The position numbers and the translations under genes were made by a program. A model generated the notes under the pieces. It was given only the letters and a program-made list of their open reading frames with translations, ran no database searches and had not been told where the DNA came from. A stretch of DNA of 64,000 nucleotides, from assembly GCA_023897205.1 (NCBI GenBank), contig JAHWDD010000001.1, positions 7,316,001 to 7,380,000 on the forward strand. The letters run 5' to 3'. Positions 45,297 through 55,112 of this stretch are shown piece by piece (positions within the stretch are counted from its first letter, which is position 1; the number at the start of each line of letters is the position of its first letter). Source of the DNA: Exophiala sp. HKRS030. Lineage: Eukaryota; Ascomycota; Eurotiomycetes; Chaetothyriales; Herpotrichiellaceae.

Positions 45297-46526
45297 ATGA
45301 CAGATGAGGTCGCCATCATTGGAGCAGGCTTGTCCGGCTTGACGCTTGCGTTAGCCCTCCATCAACAACACATAAAAGCAACTGTTTATGAATCGCGTGC
45401 TGCTTCTCTCAACATTGGTGGCGCTGTAATGTTATCTCCGAATGGACTGAAGGTCCTCGATGTGCTGGGTGTATACGAAGATGTCCGAACAAAGGGATTC
45501 AACTTCGACGACTTGGAGATACAGAAAGTGGATGGGCAAGTGGTTGAAACTTACGAATTCGGGAGTGAAGCACAATATGGCTACTCGGCAAACCGTATTT
45601 ACCGCTACGAGCTCATCGACATTCTCCTGAGCAAGGTCAACGCTGAGCATATTCCCATCGTCTTTGGCCACAAAATTGCGTGCGTTATCGAGGAGACTGC
45701 AGAAGGGGTTATTTGGGAGACGGTTGAAGGCGACAGATTCACGTCTTCAATCCTCGTGGGGGCAGATGGCATACACTCGACTGTACGACGGTATATCTAT
45801 CCCAGTCTAATTCCGAAGTTCACAAATACGGCGGGCATCAGTGCCAAAGTGCCCTCGGCATCTGTCAAGCATTTAGGTAAACCGATAATCAAGCCATTGA
45901 CGATTGTTGCTGGTGGAGTTGGCGCTTTCATTGTTGCACCGCAGAAAATCGACGGCTCAGAACTGTTTATTGGCAGGCAGATTCGAATGGAGAAAGACTT
46001 GAGTCGGGAAGGTTGGAATGATTTTCTGGCCGACAAGAAAACATTGAAAAGCTTCTTGCAAGAGAATGCGGGTGCCTTTGGGAAAGTTGCTGTCAGTGCA
46101 ACCCAGCTGATCCAAGATGACAAGATATATGTGTGGCCATTCTATGCCATTCCTCAGCTCGAGAATTGGGCATCATCACAACGACGGGTAATCCTTCTAG
46201 GAGACGCGGCACACGCAATTCCTCCGTCCGCCGGTCAGGGAATCAACCAAGCATTTGAAGACGTCTATTCCTTTTCACTCGTACTCGCGGCGGTCAGATC
46301 AAGGAAGGTCGACCTCAAGGCGGCGTTGAAGCTTTGGCAAGGCTACCGACAGGATCGGATCAACCAGGTCTTGGAGCTGAACAGACAAGTAGATATGAGG
46401 CGTTTGCCGCAGGGGCAGTCCATTGGGAACAACAAAGACAACGTTGTGCAGCAGGAATTTGATCTTAGATGGTTGTACCAGGTCGATTGCAGGTTGGACG
46501 TGGAGAGTTGGTTTGACAAGTTGTAG
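45297..46526 (+). CDS. FAD-dependent monooxygenase, salicylate-hydroxylase-like
   Basis: Single exon, 409 residues, group A flavoprotein hydroxylase. EVAIIGAGLSGLTLALALHQ is the GxGxxG FAD motif followed by VYESR (ribose-binding acid); NRIYRYELIDILLSK and ILVGADGIHSTVRRYIYP contain the DG motif for FAD/NADPH; VILLGDAAHAIPPSAGQGIN (G302-D303 onward) is the second FAD motif. The C-terminus has LELNRQVDMRRLP. No transmembrane tail, so probably cytosolic. It should use NAD(P)H and O2 to hydroxylate an aromatic or polyketide-derived substrate. Faces the second BBE oxidase head to head and converges with the unknown gene at 46.9 kb. Confidence 0.92.
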   Translation: MTDEVAIIGAGLSGLTLALALHQQHIKATVYESRAASLNIGGAVMLSPNGLKVLDVLGVYEDVRTKGFNFDDLEIQKVDGQVVETYEFGSEAQYGYSANRIYRYELIDILLSKVNAEHIPIVFGHKIACVIEETAEGVIWETVEGDRFTSSILVGADGIHSTVRRYIYPSLIPKFTNTAGISAKVPSASVKHLGKPIIKPLTIVAGGVGAFIVAPQKIDGSELFIGRQIRMEKDLSREGWNDFLADKKTLKSFLQENAGAFGKVAVSATQLIQDDKIYVWPFYAIPQLENWASSQRRVILLGDAAHAIPPSAGQGINQAFEDVYSFSLVLAAVRSRKVDLKAALKLWQGYRQDRINQVLELNRQVDMRRLPQGQSIGNNKDNVVQQEFDLRWLYQVDCRLDVESWFDKL

Positions 46527-46878
46527 GCAAGGTAGGTAAATTAGTCTGTGTGCGCCCGGCGATGCTGCAAAGTATTGGTTCCGGCTTGGACTTAGTACGA
46601 TCCGGGCTACCGCCCGAAGGACGAAGAAAATCACTCCACGAGAGTTTGACGTGCAGTTTATTTACTTCTTTTGCAACAGAGTCAACAGTGAAAATTATCG
46701 TTGATACATCCAATCCATTTCTTTCATGGCAATGACGAAACTCTGCGTGAAACTTGCTGCAGCCTGCTCTCTCAGGATGCTGCATCGTCATAATTTCGTT
46801 TGAAGAAGGGCACATACGTTCACTGCACCACAAATGTCGGCCTGACTGTGCTCTCACATTGGAACTCGACCTGCTATT
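46527..46878. other. Convergent intergenic gap
   Basis: 352 bp between two convergent stops. GGGCTACCGCCCG at about 46603 forms a short hairpin that could mark the 3' end of the monooxygenase transcript; otherwise nothing. Confidence 0.4.
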
Positions 46879-47751
46879 CTATGGCTTGACAACAATCTGG
46901 TCAAATTCAAGAATAGCCCCTTCAACCTTGCCTGTCCATTTGGCGAGCATCTCACGGCAATGGGAGATGTCTTGACCGAGTTGGAATTCTCTGAGTTTGC
47001 CTTTGTATTCAACAGGGTCAATCTCTAAGCTCCTAGCATCCCTTGGTGTCTTGGTCTTCAGATGGTGCGGTGGCTGCAGCCCTCCTGCTGTCCGACCTGA
47101 TGCACTCACTTCACACAAGATCGGCTGAGAATGCTCGATCAGGGCCGCAAACTGGACTTCAGAAGGAATCCCACGTTCTGTAGCTTTGTTTTCCTCTAGG
47201 GTCCAGACACATGTGTTCTTCTGTGGTATTCCGCGCGCAGAACCCTCTATCACGAAGGTATGCTCGATCTCGACGGCCGATTCCCTCTCTATGGATGGTG
47301 TAACTCCGACCTCCAATGGCCCTGCAGGAACCGTCAAAGGTAACTCCAGGCCCCAATGAACAGTCTTCGATGCTTTGGCTGACCCTCCGAATGCTTTACG
47401 TGGAGCATATTGACATACACTAACTGGATTTATAGCCGAGACTGGACCGCTAACAACTGACTCGTTACTTCGAGGCTTCTGCGCAAGTTTCACTACCAAG
47501 ACAGCACTCTGGAAGCGTCTCCCCACTCCGGGGTGGTATATGGTATGCCAAACGAATAAGCTGTGATTGCTATCGATGGCTTGTATGGTTGTGAGTCGAA
47601 CGGAAAGATACGAACCTGCTCCTTCGGTATCTCCAGCTTCGAGGTTGGTCGCACCCTCTTGAGGTACAGCAGGCTTGGAATGCCACGAACCGAGTTCCTG
47701 ACTCTTGAGGCTGTCAACCTCGAGTTCGATCGTGATTCTTGGAGACTCCAT
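46879..47751 (-). CDS. Unknown protein, probably beta-rich, paired with the CHAT gene
   Basis: Single exon, 290 residues, ATG at 47751 (the frame upstream has only a TTG). No signal peptide, membrane helix or catalytic motif. The opening 60 residues are charged and low in hyd­rophobics after MESPRITIELEVDSL; residues about 60-240 alternate hydrophobic and polar residues as in a beta-sandwich: SYLSVRLTTIQ, SLFVWHTIYHPGVGRRFQSA, VLVVKLAQ, INPVSVCQYAPRKAFGG, WGLELPLTVPAGPLEVGV, AVEIEHTFVIEGSARG, VQFAALIEH. The GRRFQSA...AP...G spacing reminds me of uncharacterised fungal proteins, but I cannot name a family. It starts 249 bp from the divergently read CHAT protein, so co-regulation is likely; a substrate or partner of that protease is a testable guess, not a finding. 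Confidence 0.7.
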   Translation of the reverse strand: MESPRITIELEVDSLKSQELGSWHSKPAVPQEGATNLEAGDTEGAGSYLSVRLTTIQAIDSNHSLFVWHTIYHPGVGRRFQSAVLVVKLAQKPRSNESVVSGPVSAINPVSVCQYAPRKAFGGSAKASKTVHWGLELPLTVPAGPLEVGVTPSIERESAVEIEHTFVIEGSARGIPQKNTCVWTLEENKATERGIPSEVQFAALIEHSQPILCEVSASGRTAGGLQPPHHLKTKTPRDARSLEIDPVEYKGKLREFQLGQDISHCREMLAKWTGKVEGAILEFDQIVVKP

Positions 47752-48000
47752 ATCTGCAGAACGCCAGGATGCGAGATAGGAGCTTTTAAACAAATGATGC
47801 TACAACTTGGAGAGTGGCGAAGGTTGTTGTATAAAACATCGGATCGCACCAAAACTGGCGCTGTGCGGCTGATTTAAGTTGTCGTTCTAGATCCACCTAT
47901 AGGATGATGCCACGCCTTCAACCAACTTCAATGTCGTCGGACGGTTTTAGAAGCTCCTACATTCATGATGCAACTTGTGTGAGATCTGGTCCTGGTTGCA
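47752..48000. promoter_or_regulatory. Bidirectional promoter, unknown beta-rich protein and CHAT protein
   Basis: 249 bp separate the two ATG codons on opposite strands, the shortest divergent spacing in the window. No TATA box or named binding motif is clear. Shared control is inferred from geometry alone. Confidence 0.5.
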
Positions 48001-51000
48001 ATGCCGTCAGCGCTTCTTGAGAATGTTATCGGCCTCAGATCTTCAGGACAATATCATGCAGCCTTGTCCGTCCTAGCCGCTGAAGATCTCGAGGCTGAAC
48101 CGGGATCGGAGGTTCGCCGACAGTCATTGCTTGAACAACTTCTATGCAATGTGCTTTCGCACGATTTCCATGTAGTCAAAGAACTCGCGACTACTATCAC
48201 CAGAGAAAGCTCGACCTGGCCTGAAAATGACGTAGATTTGTTCCAAATCCTTTACGCTTATGCTCGCTTTCACACCGCGATAGACCTAAAAGCGGCACTG
48301 GACATATCGAATGAAGTCTATCACAAGCATTTGCGCGATATCGAGCCCTCAGATTTTCAGCCCATTCATATCTTGCTCCTCTGCTTCAGTACCATAATTG
48401 CACGCCTTGGTGGTATGTTCTTCGGCATACGCGATGATGACTTCTTGCAAAAGCTTGAAGGACTTCGAGTCCACCTACTTCAAAACGAGCAATACAATGA
48501 TCTAGGTATGGTCCATCTGGCTGAGACAGAATGTATCGAAGCCCGGGAACAGATCCAGCATTTAGAAGCCACGATCGAGTCGCCCGGCTTCAAAAACATT
48601 GATCTTGAAGTTCACCTGAAGGTGCTTCAATTACACGCTTGCTATGCTGCAGATGATCGACAGACTGCTAACCGATTGGTCTCTGATTTGTGGTCTTCCT
48701 CTCTGGCTGAGCACAATTGCGAAAGCCATTTGTGGGCACAGTACCTGGAAGTCAAGTACAGAAACGAAAGCAGCGAGAACGATGATGACCTGAAAGGACT
48801 TCTTGCTGGCGCAGAATCGCAAGGCACTGGCAAGCTCAGGCAAGCGACAAGCTTCCTTGAGGCATGTATACATTTAAAGATGGGAAACATAGATCAGTAC
48901 GTGGATGATATACTTACATTGTTAAAACAAAGGTGCGCCATAAGAACGGTGTGAGAAGTTTGGCTTCATTGACTTTACTGCAGTCACTCGTGCTGGCTTT
49001 CTAAAAGTCCCGCTCATCTCACTGAATCGCGTCAGCCAGATGATATGGCAAAGCCCTCTCAATCTGCATGGAGGTTCTGGCGTCAATACATGAACATCCT
49101 AACTGCAGACATGAACGCACAAAATCGACGACCCCTGGCTATTCAATGTGTCCAGACCTTCTTTGAATTTCTGACTCAGTGTACTATTCCCGAGCTGCGA
49201 TATACTTTAACTACTGTGCCTGCAGAGTGTTACGAGGAGATCGGGGACATGCATCAAGAGCTACATTGGAGGGGTCTGGGTGCCGATATTGCGAAGGATT
49301 GTGACGACGAAGACATCAAGGACGAAGCTGAATGCAATCTACAACTCGTGCTTGCGAATGATGCTATCATTGTGCTCGATGATCCACACGGAGCTCAACA
49401 GAAAAGCTGGAATGCAGCCAAACTCTTAGATCTGGAAATTTTGTACGATGACACCAAGAAGCGAGAGAAATGGAAGTATGCCTTTCGCTATGCTCGAGAT
49501 CTCTTTCACAAGGAACTTGATGCAGCGGTGGTCCAGGGCTTGCCACCAACAGGTCGGAAGTGGTACACAAACGCACTAGATGCATTAAGTCATCTTGAGA
49601 ACGAGGATCAGCAGGCATATCGCCCACATATATTATTCGCTTTAGCCCACGCAAAATTTGACTCTGAAGATTACGCCAGCTGCATCGAAGACCTAGAAGA
49701 GGTCATCAAGGCCTCAAAGATAGCGAAAAATGACAGTGTGGAGCGAATGGCTTTGTTCACTTCGGCCCGTGCTAGATTGCATCTCTATCAAAAGGAACAC
49801 GACCCATCATACTGGTCATCTGGGAATGAAAAGCTCAATGATTGTCTCGCCTTGTGCACGCATGAGCAACGGCTGGATTGGATAGCGTGTTGTCATACTT
49901 TGAAAGCCGTTTTGTGGTATGCAAAGCGGGACGCTGATGATAACGCCCTCAAGAATACCTTACAACACATCACTCAAGCGCGAAAGCTTTGGACCCAGGA
50001 GATGAAACCCCTGTTTTCCAATCACAAACTAGACAACCTGCTGACCAGATACGCGCTAAGTGGACGAAATGCAAAGACGCCATACCCTCTCTTCGGCATG
50101 GCTGTGGACATATGTTTTGCACTTGGTGACCACTATCAAGCCTGGTCATGGGTCGAGTATAGCAAGGCGCGAGCTCTTCATGACAGCCTCGGTCAATTTG
50201 AGGATGAACCATATCTGCATATCGAAAGCGGCGGGGCTGACGAGATCCTCCTTGATCAGCCCTTGACCAACCAAGCCGTTGTGTTGGTACATTGGATGAT
50301 CCTTGGAGAAAGAATTTTGATGTGTGTTTCCCAGGATTCAACCACCTATAGCTCATGGGAACTCAAATGCACCAGATCGCAGGTAGAAGAATGGTACCAC
50401 CATTTGGTGATGTCAAAGGAAGATCTTTCCGATCCTGAAACGGCCGATGAGATCCTATCAGAACTTCAAGAGCTTGTCCGGCCACTTATTTCTCTTAAAC
50501 CAAAGAAGGAAGACAGTGTTTTCATTCTCTGCCCTACGAAGATCATATTCAAGATACCACTTCATGCTATCCCTGTGGATGGCAAATGCCTCCTCGACTT
50601 GGTGCCCATCGTATATACTCACTCCTTTGCAGTACTTGGACGAAAAATACAACAAGCCTCAAGTGGATCCCACCAAGATCTTGGGGAGTTCGATGTCTTT
50701 GCTAGCCCAACAGGAGACACGCCGGCGGGCTCAGAGATTGCCAGCAAGATTATTGCACAGTGCGGCGGGCGACAACACGTTGATAACGTCTCGAAAGAAG
50801 AGTTCTTGAAAAGCGCTAGCGTGGGGTCATGGGTACATTTCCATGGTCACGTCGTCTCAGAAGACCATCCTCTCAATCAAGCCCTGCTATTCCATCGTGA
50901 TGAGAAATTAACTGCACGCGAAGTTTTCAAAATGGACTTGTCAAGCAAACACCCAGTTGTGCTCCTCATCGGCTGCGGATCAGGCGTTGAGAGGCTGGAC

Positions 51001-51291
51001 CCAGGAGACGAGCCGCTTGGACTTGTGTCCGGTTTACTATTCGCAGGCGCGTCCTCTGTGATTGCTACCATGTGGCCTATCCATGACCGGCTCTCGGGTG
51101 CAAAGTTTAGTGAGCACTTCTATAGTATTGATGGCGATCAGACTTTCAAAATTGGGGAGGCTATTGATCTGGCAGATCGTATGAGGGCTGCTGCTCTCAG
51201 CATCAAGAGGAATCCACAAACTCAAGCGCCCTACTTTTGGGCTGGCTTTGTCCTATATGGACAATGGAACTTCAGATCAGGGAGTCTGTAA
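48001..51291 (+). CDS. TPR-CHAT protein (caspase-like/separase-clan protease domain)
   Basis: Exons 48001-48932 and 48984-51291, 1079 residues. The 51-bp intron (GTGCGC donor, TTGAC branch, CTGCAG acceptor) removes in-frame stops and keeps phase, so two open frames form one gene. Residues 1-750 are alpha-helical, with TPR-like pairs (SGQYHAALSVLAAEDLEAEP; ALAHAKFDSEDYASCIEDLE; AVDICFALGDHYQAWSWVEY). Residues about 750-1079 are a CHAT domain: DSVFILCPTKIIFKIPLHAI, SWVHFHGHVV with the candidate catalytic His933 (GH position), NQALLFHRD, PVVLLIGCGSG with candidate Cys975, GLVSGLLFAGASSVIATMWP, and FWAGFVLYG at the end. Both members of the Cys-His dyad are present, so it looks active. No NB-ARC/NACHT domain. 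CHAT proteases act in bacterial and fungal regulated death and defence; role here inferred. Confidence 0.88.
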
Positions 51292-52105
51292 AGGACACGC
51301 TCGAGACTGAGTGAATGCAACATAGATCCTCGGTTTTGATAACTGTGCCCTACAAATCACCACCGTCAAATTTATAAAATAAAACTTGTTGTTGCTGGGC
51401 AAAGGGTCTTACCAAAAAGCATATTATATGGATATCTATCCTCTGTGGAGCAGTTGTCATCAAGTTGTCCTCTTGCATAAGGCTGAGATGTTGAGCTAAA
51501 GGGTCAGGAAACGCTCAGGTTAAAGCGGCCTTCGCTCACCCTCTTGGACCAAACCATATCTGGCAATTAGGTTTTCCTTCTTAAGTAATTTGGGCGTGTC
51601 ACGGCGTGTCACGGCGTGTCTGGCTAAGTTGGTCAGTGACTAGCGTTAGTCAGTTAGTCATGTCCCATCCGCAATAAACGACCAGATCCCCGCTAGTCAC
51701 AGAGGCTAACGAGGCATCCGCTAAGGAGCGCTCCACGTCAAAGTCAGAATGCAGAACGACCTCATATATCCTTCAACTTCAAACCATTTCATCTTCTACG
51801 CTCTTTCAGCAATCTGATCTTACCCTCCTAATCCCAGCTAACCGGTCTGAGTACCGACTCTGATTCTGTCCTAACAACCCCGGACTATTCTTCTGTATTG
51901 CATATTTCGAAACACATCCATATTGTATTATTGACGTGGCCTCACTTGTAGTCTCCTCATGGTTGCACACCTTTTGAATGAGCCTCATCCGTCACACCTT
52001 ATCCTCCAATCTCATCACTAGCCGCGCTCATCCAAAGCTGTCAGACTATCCTTCCGGACTGGTTCGACATCAGTTGCCCCTTAACACCTCGGCCACAACT
52101 GCAAC
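51292..52105. other. Intergenic, includes TAF12 leader
   Basis: No gene. Contains the 10-mer tandem repeat described separately and direct AGTCA/TTAGTCA repetition around 51632-51660. The final 250 bp are CT-rich leader of TAF12. Confidence 0.45.
51593..51620. repeat. Tandem 10-mer (ACGGCGTGTC)n
   Basis: GGCGTGTC followed by two exact ACGGCGTGTC copies and then TGGC. Short microrepeat in intergenic DNA; no function assigned. Confidence 0.85.
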
Positions 52106-53902
52106 ATGGATGCAACAGCCCAGCGCCCAGCACCTGCGCCTCAACAGCAGGCGGCCCTTATCCGCCCAGAACAGGTCCAGAAACTACCTCAATTGAATCC
52201 TTCGCAGAAGCAGCAGTATGAAGCAGCAGTCAAGAGGTTCTGGGACGTCCTGAACTCAACTCCGCAGGGAGACCCCAAGTACAACGAAGCCTATCAGTCG
52301 CTGGTCAAAACCAGTACCTTACTAATGAACGGCATGAAACAATGGTCACAAGCAAGGCAGAGGTTGCAAAGTCAACAGCAGCAGCAACAACAGCAAGCGC
52401 AACAGCAACAACAAGCCCAGCAGCAGGCGCAGGCGGCGCAACACGCCCAACAACAGGCACAACAGCAAGCGCAACAGCAAGCCCACAATCAAGCGCAGGC
52501 TCAAGCCGCCGTCCAAGCACAGAAAGCCCAGGTGCGCCCGCTCAACCCGGTTCAGGCAGCGGACTCCAATTCTCTCAACTGACCCCGAGATTCAACGCAA
52601 GGTTAACGAACATCACTTTTATTATCCACCAGCCATGACCAAGGGTTCGGAGCCGGCCGAAGTATGGCTCCGTGAAGCAAAGACTAGACTTGGGCAGGCG
52701 ATGCAAAGACTTCAAGTGGCCAAGCAGAAGAAGGCAGAGTTTCATAGACAGGCTGCACAGCGGACCAACGCAGGAAATCCTCTGACACCACAAGAGACCG
52801 AGGTTTTCAATAACAAGATCGCTCAATGTGACCGAGCCGTCAATGAGAGCACTTCATTTATGAAAAAGTTCACCGAACAACAGGATCAATTCCGCGCCGC
52901 TCAGCCGCAACACCAATTCAGTAAACCTGCGACAGCGACTGGTGAAGGCGGAGAACAAGCGAGTGCCGCACAAATGCAGCCTGGAGCCCCCGGTCCTCAT
53001 GCATTAACCATCGCATCGGCAGTGAATGCAGCGCGAAATCAAGCAACAGGTACTGCCCAAGCCAGCAGTCCAACTGCCGCACCCACACAAGCTAGCCAAA
53101 CCGCAGTGACGACTGGGCAACAGACCCCCGTGACAGCAACGCAGGCTTCTTTTCCCCCTCCTAGCTCGACCGCAGACATGACAGCCACGCAAAGACCAGT
53201 TTCAGCAGGTCAAACCGTGCCGCCTCAGGCCCTACAACAAGGTGCGCAAGCAGCAGCTCATCAGAACCCGTTGAATAATAGTATCAATGGCGCGAAGACG
53301 ACTACGCCTGCAATCAACAAAAATTTGCAAGTGACGGAACCAAAAGCAGTACAGATGCCTCCATCCCGCCCAACATTGACGGGTGGCGCTGGAGTTGGTT
53401 TGCCAGGTCAACTCGCGCAGCCAGCAATCTCTCAGCTCCCAGGTTATGTGCTCGAATCAAGTGAAGATGGTAGAGTATTGTCAAAGAAGAAGTTGAACGA
53501 ACTTGTCCGAGAAGTCTGTGGACCTGGACCTGAAGAGCAACTGGATCCCGAAGCGGAAGAAGTGAGTGAAATGTGCCACCCTCATGTATGCTGATGACTG
53601 ACCTTTTCGAACAGGTATTTCTCGGTGTGGCCGACGACTTTGTCGACGAACTGGTGTCTTCTGCGTGCAAGTTGGCAAAATTGCGAGGCTCATCTAGTCT
53701 AGAAGTTCGGGATCTACAAATTGTCCTAGAGAGACAGTACAATATCCGTGTGCCTGGAGTGTCAACCGATGAGATCCGCACCGTTAGGCGACCTCAACCA
53801 GCACCTGGCTGGGCACATAAGATGAGTGCGATTCAAGCTGCAAAGTTGACAGGCGGAGGCTCTGCGGCAGCAGCGGTCAACGCGGGCGCCAAGGATGTTT
53901 GA
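52106..53902 (+). CDS. TAF12: TFIID/SAGA subunit TAF12 (histone-fold)
   Basis: Exons 52106-52531, 52590-53561, 53615-53902; 561 residues. N-terminal PQLNPSQKQQYEAAVKRFWD motif, then a Gln/Ala tract, then IQRKVNEHHFYYPPA and EVWLREAKTRLGQAMQRLQ as in fungal TAF12 proteins, a long Gln/Thr/Ala-rich linker, and the histone fold GRVLSKKKLNELVREVCGPG - VFLGVADDFVDELVSSACKL - LEVRDLQIVLERQYNIRVPG ending RTVRRPQPAPGW. The first intron (GTGCGC, CTGAC branch, CCCGAG acceptor) lies just after the Gln tract; read without it the gene seems frameshifted twice. The second intron has GTGAGT/CGAACAG. TAF12 pairs with TAF4 in TFIID and with Ada1 in SAGA in the nucleus. Confidence 0.94.
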
Positions 53903-55112
53903 TGGTCGCCTTGCTGGACTTTATCACCAAGCAGAAGCATCAAGGCTACATGGTGAAGCATTACGCTTACAAAACTGTATCAAAGCACTTGCATCGGACA
54001 ATGTTTATGGGAGGGGAGGCGTGAAGCATACAAGGCATGATCATGATGACGACGATGATGAAGTTGTCTCCGACAGAATTGCGAACGTGGAGTTTTTAGA
54101 GGCTTTATACCCGGTCTGGAGTCTTCAACATGGAGAAGACTATGGTAGGAAAGACGTGCATCAATTTTCTCATCATCCTAACCATCAGAGGGTATGGGCT
54201 GTTTCATCATTACCATTCTTGCAGCGTAGAGGAAGGCGCAGCATCAGTGTCTTACTTGACAACATAGAATCATGACAGAAAATATTGGTACACGATCATT
54301 TGCTGTGAGTTCCAATATGAAAACATTGGTTGTTCGAGGTAGACTTGAGCCACGTGGCTCATATGCGAGGTTCTTTGTTTTGAGTTTTCGGTCAAACGTC
54401 TAGAATAATGCCCAACATTTGCAATTTAATTGATCCCTAGCAATGTTGTTAAGGAGCCCAAAGAGGAGTCATGGGAGAACAGAAGAGGCTGGGTCAAGAT
54501 ATCGTGGTTGAGTTGCAACAAAAGGTGGAGTTGAGGACTGGAGTCGTTGGGTAGCAAAACGACGTCATTGGCGCTGGGAAAGGATCAAGCAAGTGCGCCA
54601 TGCACCGCCATGGCAGTTGCGGGTTCGAGGAAGCCACGAAGGATGATCTTGCACAAATCCTCATTCTCCTCGTTCTGGCTTGGAACCCAGAACCCAGCCA
54701 CGATAAAAGTATTGGCCTAGTAGTAGTTGGTTTTTCCTGTCGCTGCATACAGATATCCCCTGGAATTCTGTTTAAAAAGAATATTCATCGCCATTACCGC
54801 GTCTACTCTAGACCACCAACTTTCAAACAACTTTGGACTTGGCTACAGGCTTTGGCTTTGCTGCTGACGTCGTCAGCCTCGTGCCCACTGGCCAGTTGTG
54901 CCCCGCCCCTGTCACTTCCTCTCTCAATCTCATCCTTCACCCCCAAGAGTCTCATGTTTGCTTGAACAGACCACAGTCGACCATCTACACTCTATCTTCT
55001 GCCACGTCCCGACCCGCGCTCAGACCTGGTAACTCCCACAATTGCAGCGGTTGTTCTACAAACACTCCACGCCACGAAATCACCTTCTTCCTCCTCCTCC
55101 CTCTCTACCATC
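53903..55112. other. Intergenic
   Basis: A plus-strand open frame just after TAF12 (53895-54275) has a run of Asp/His (HDHDDDDDE) but overlaps the probable 3' leader and has no family signal. Nothing else until the CT-rich leader of the DUF8035 gene. Confidence 0.4.

Noticed and set aside
48933..48983. TPR protein and CHAT protein as two separate genes
   Set aside because: An in-phase 51-bp intron with good signals removes the stops; the helical region is continuous.
52532..52640. Apparent double frameshift in TAF12 after the Gln tract
   Set aside because: A 58-bp intron (GTGCGC, CTGAC branch, CCCGAG acceptor) restores the family sequence in phase.
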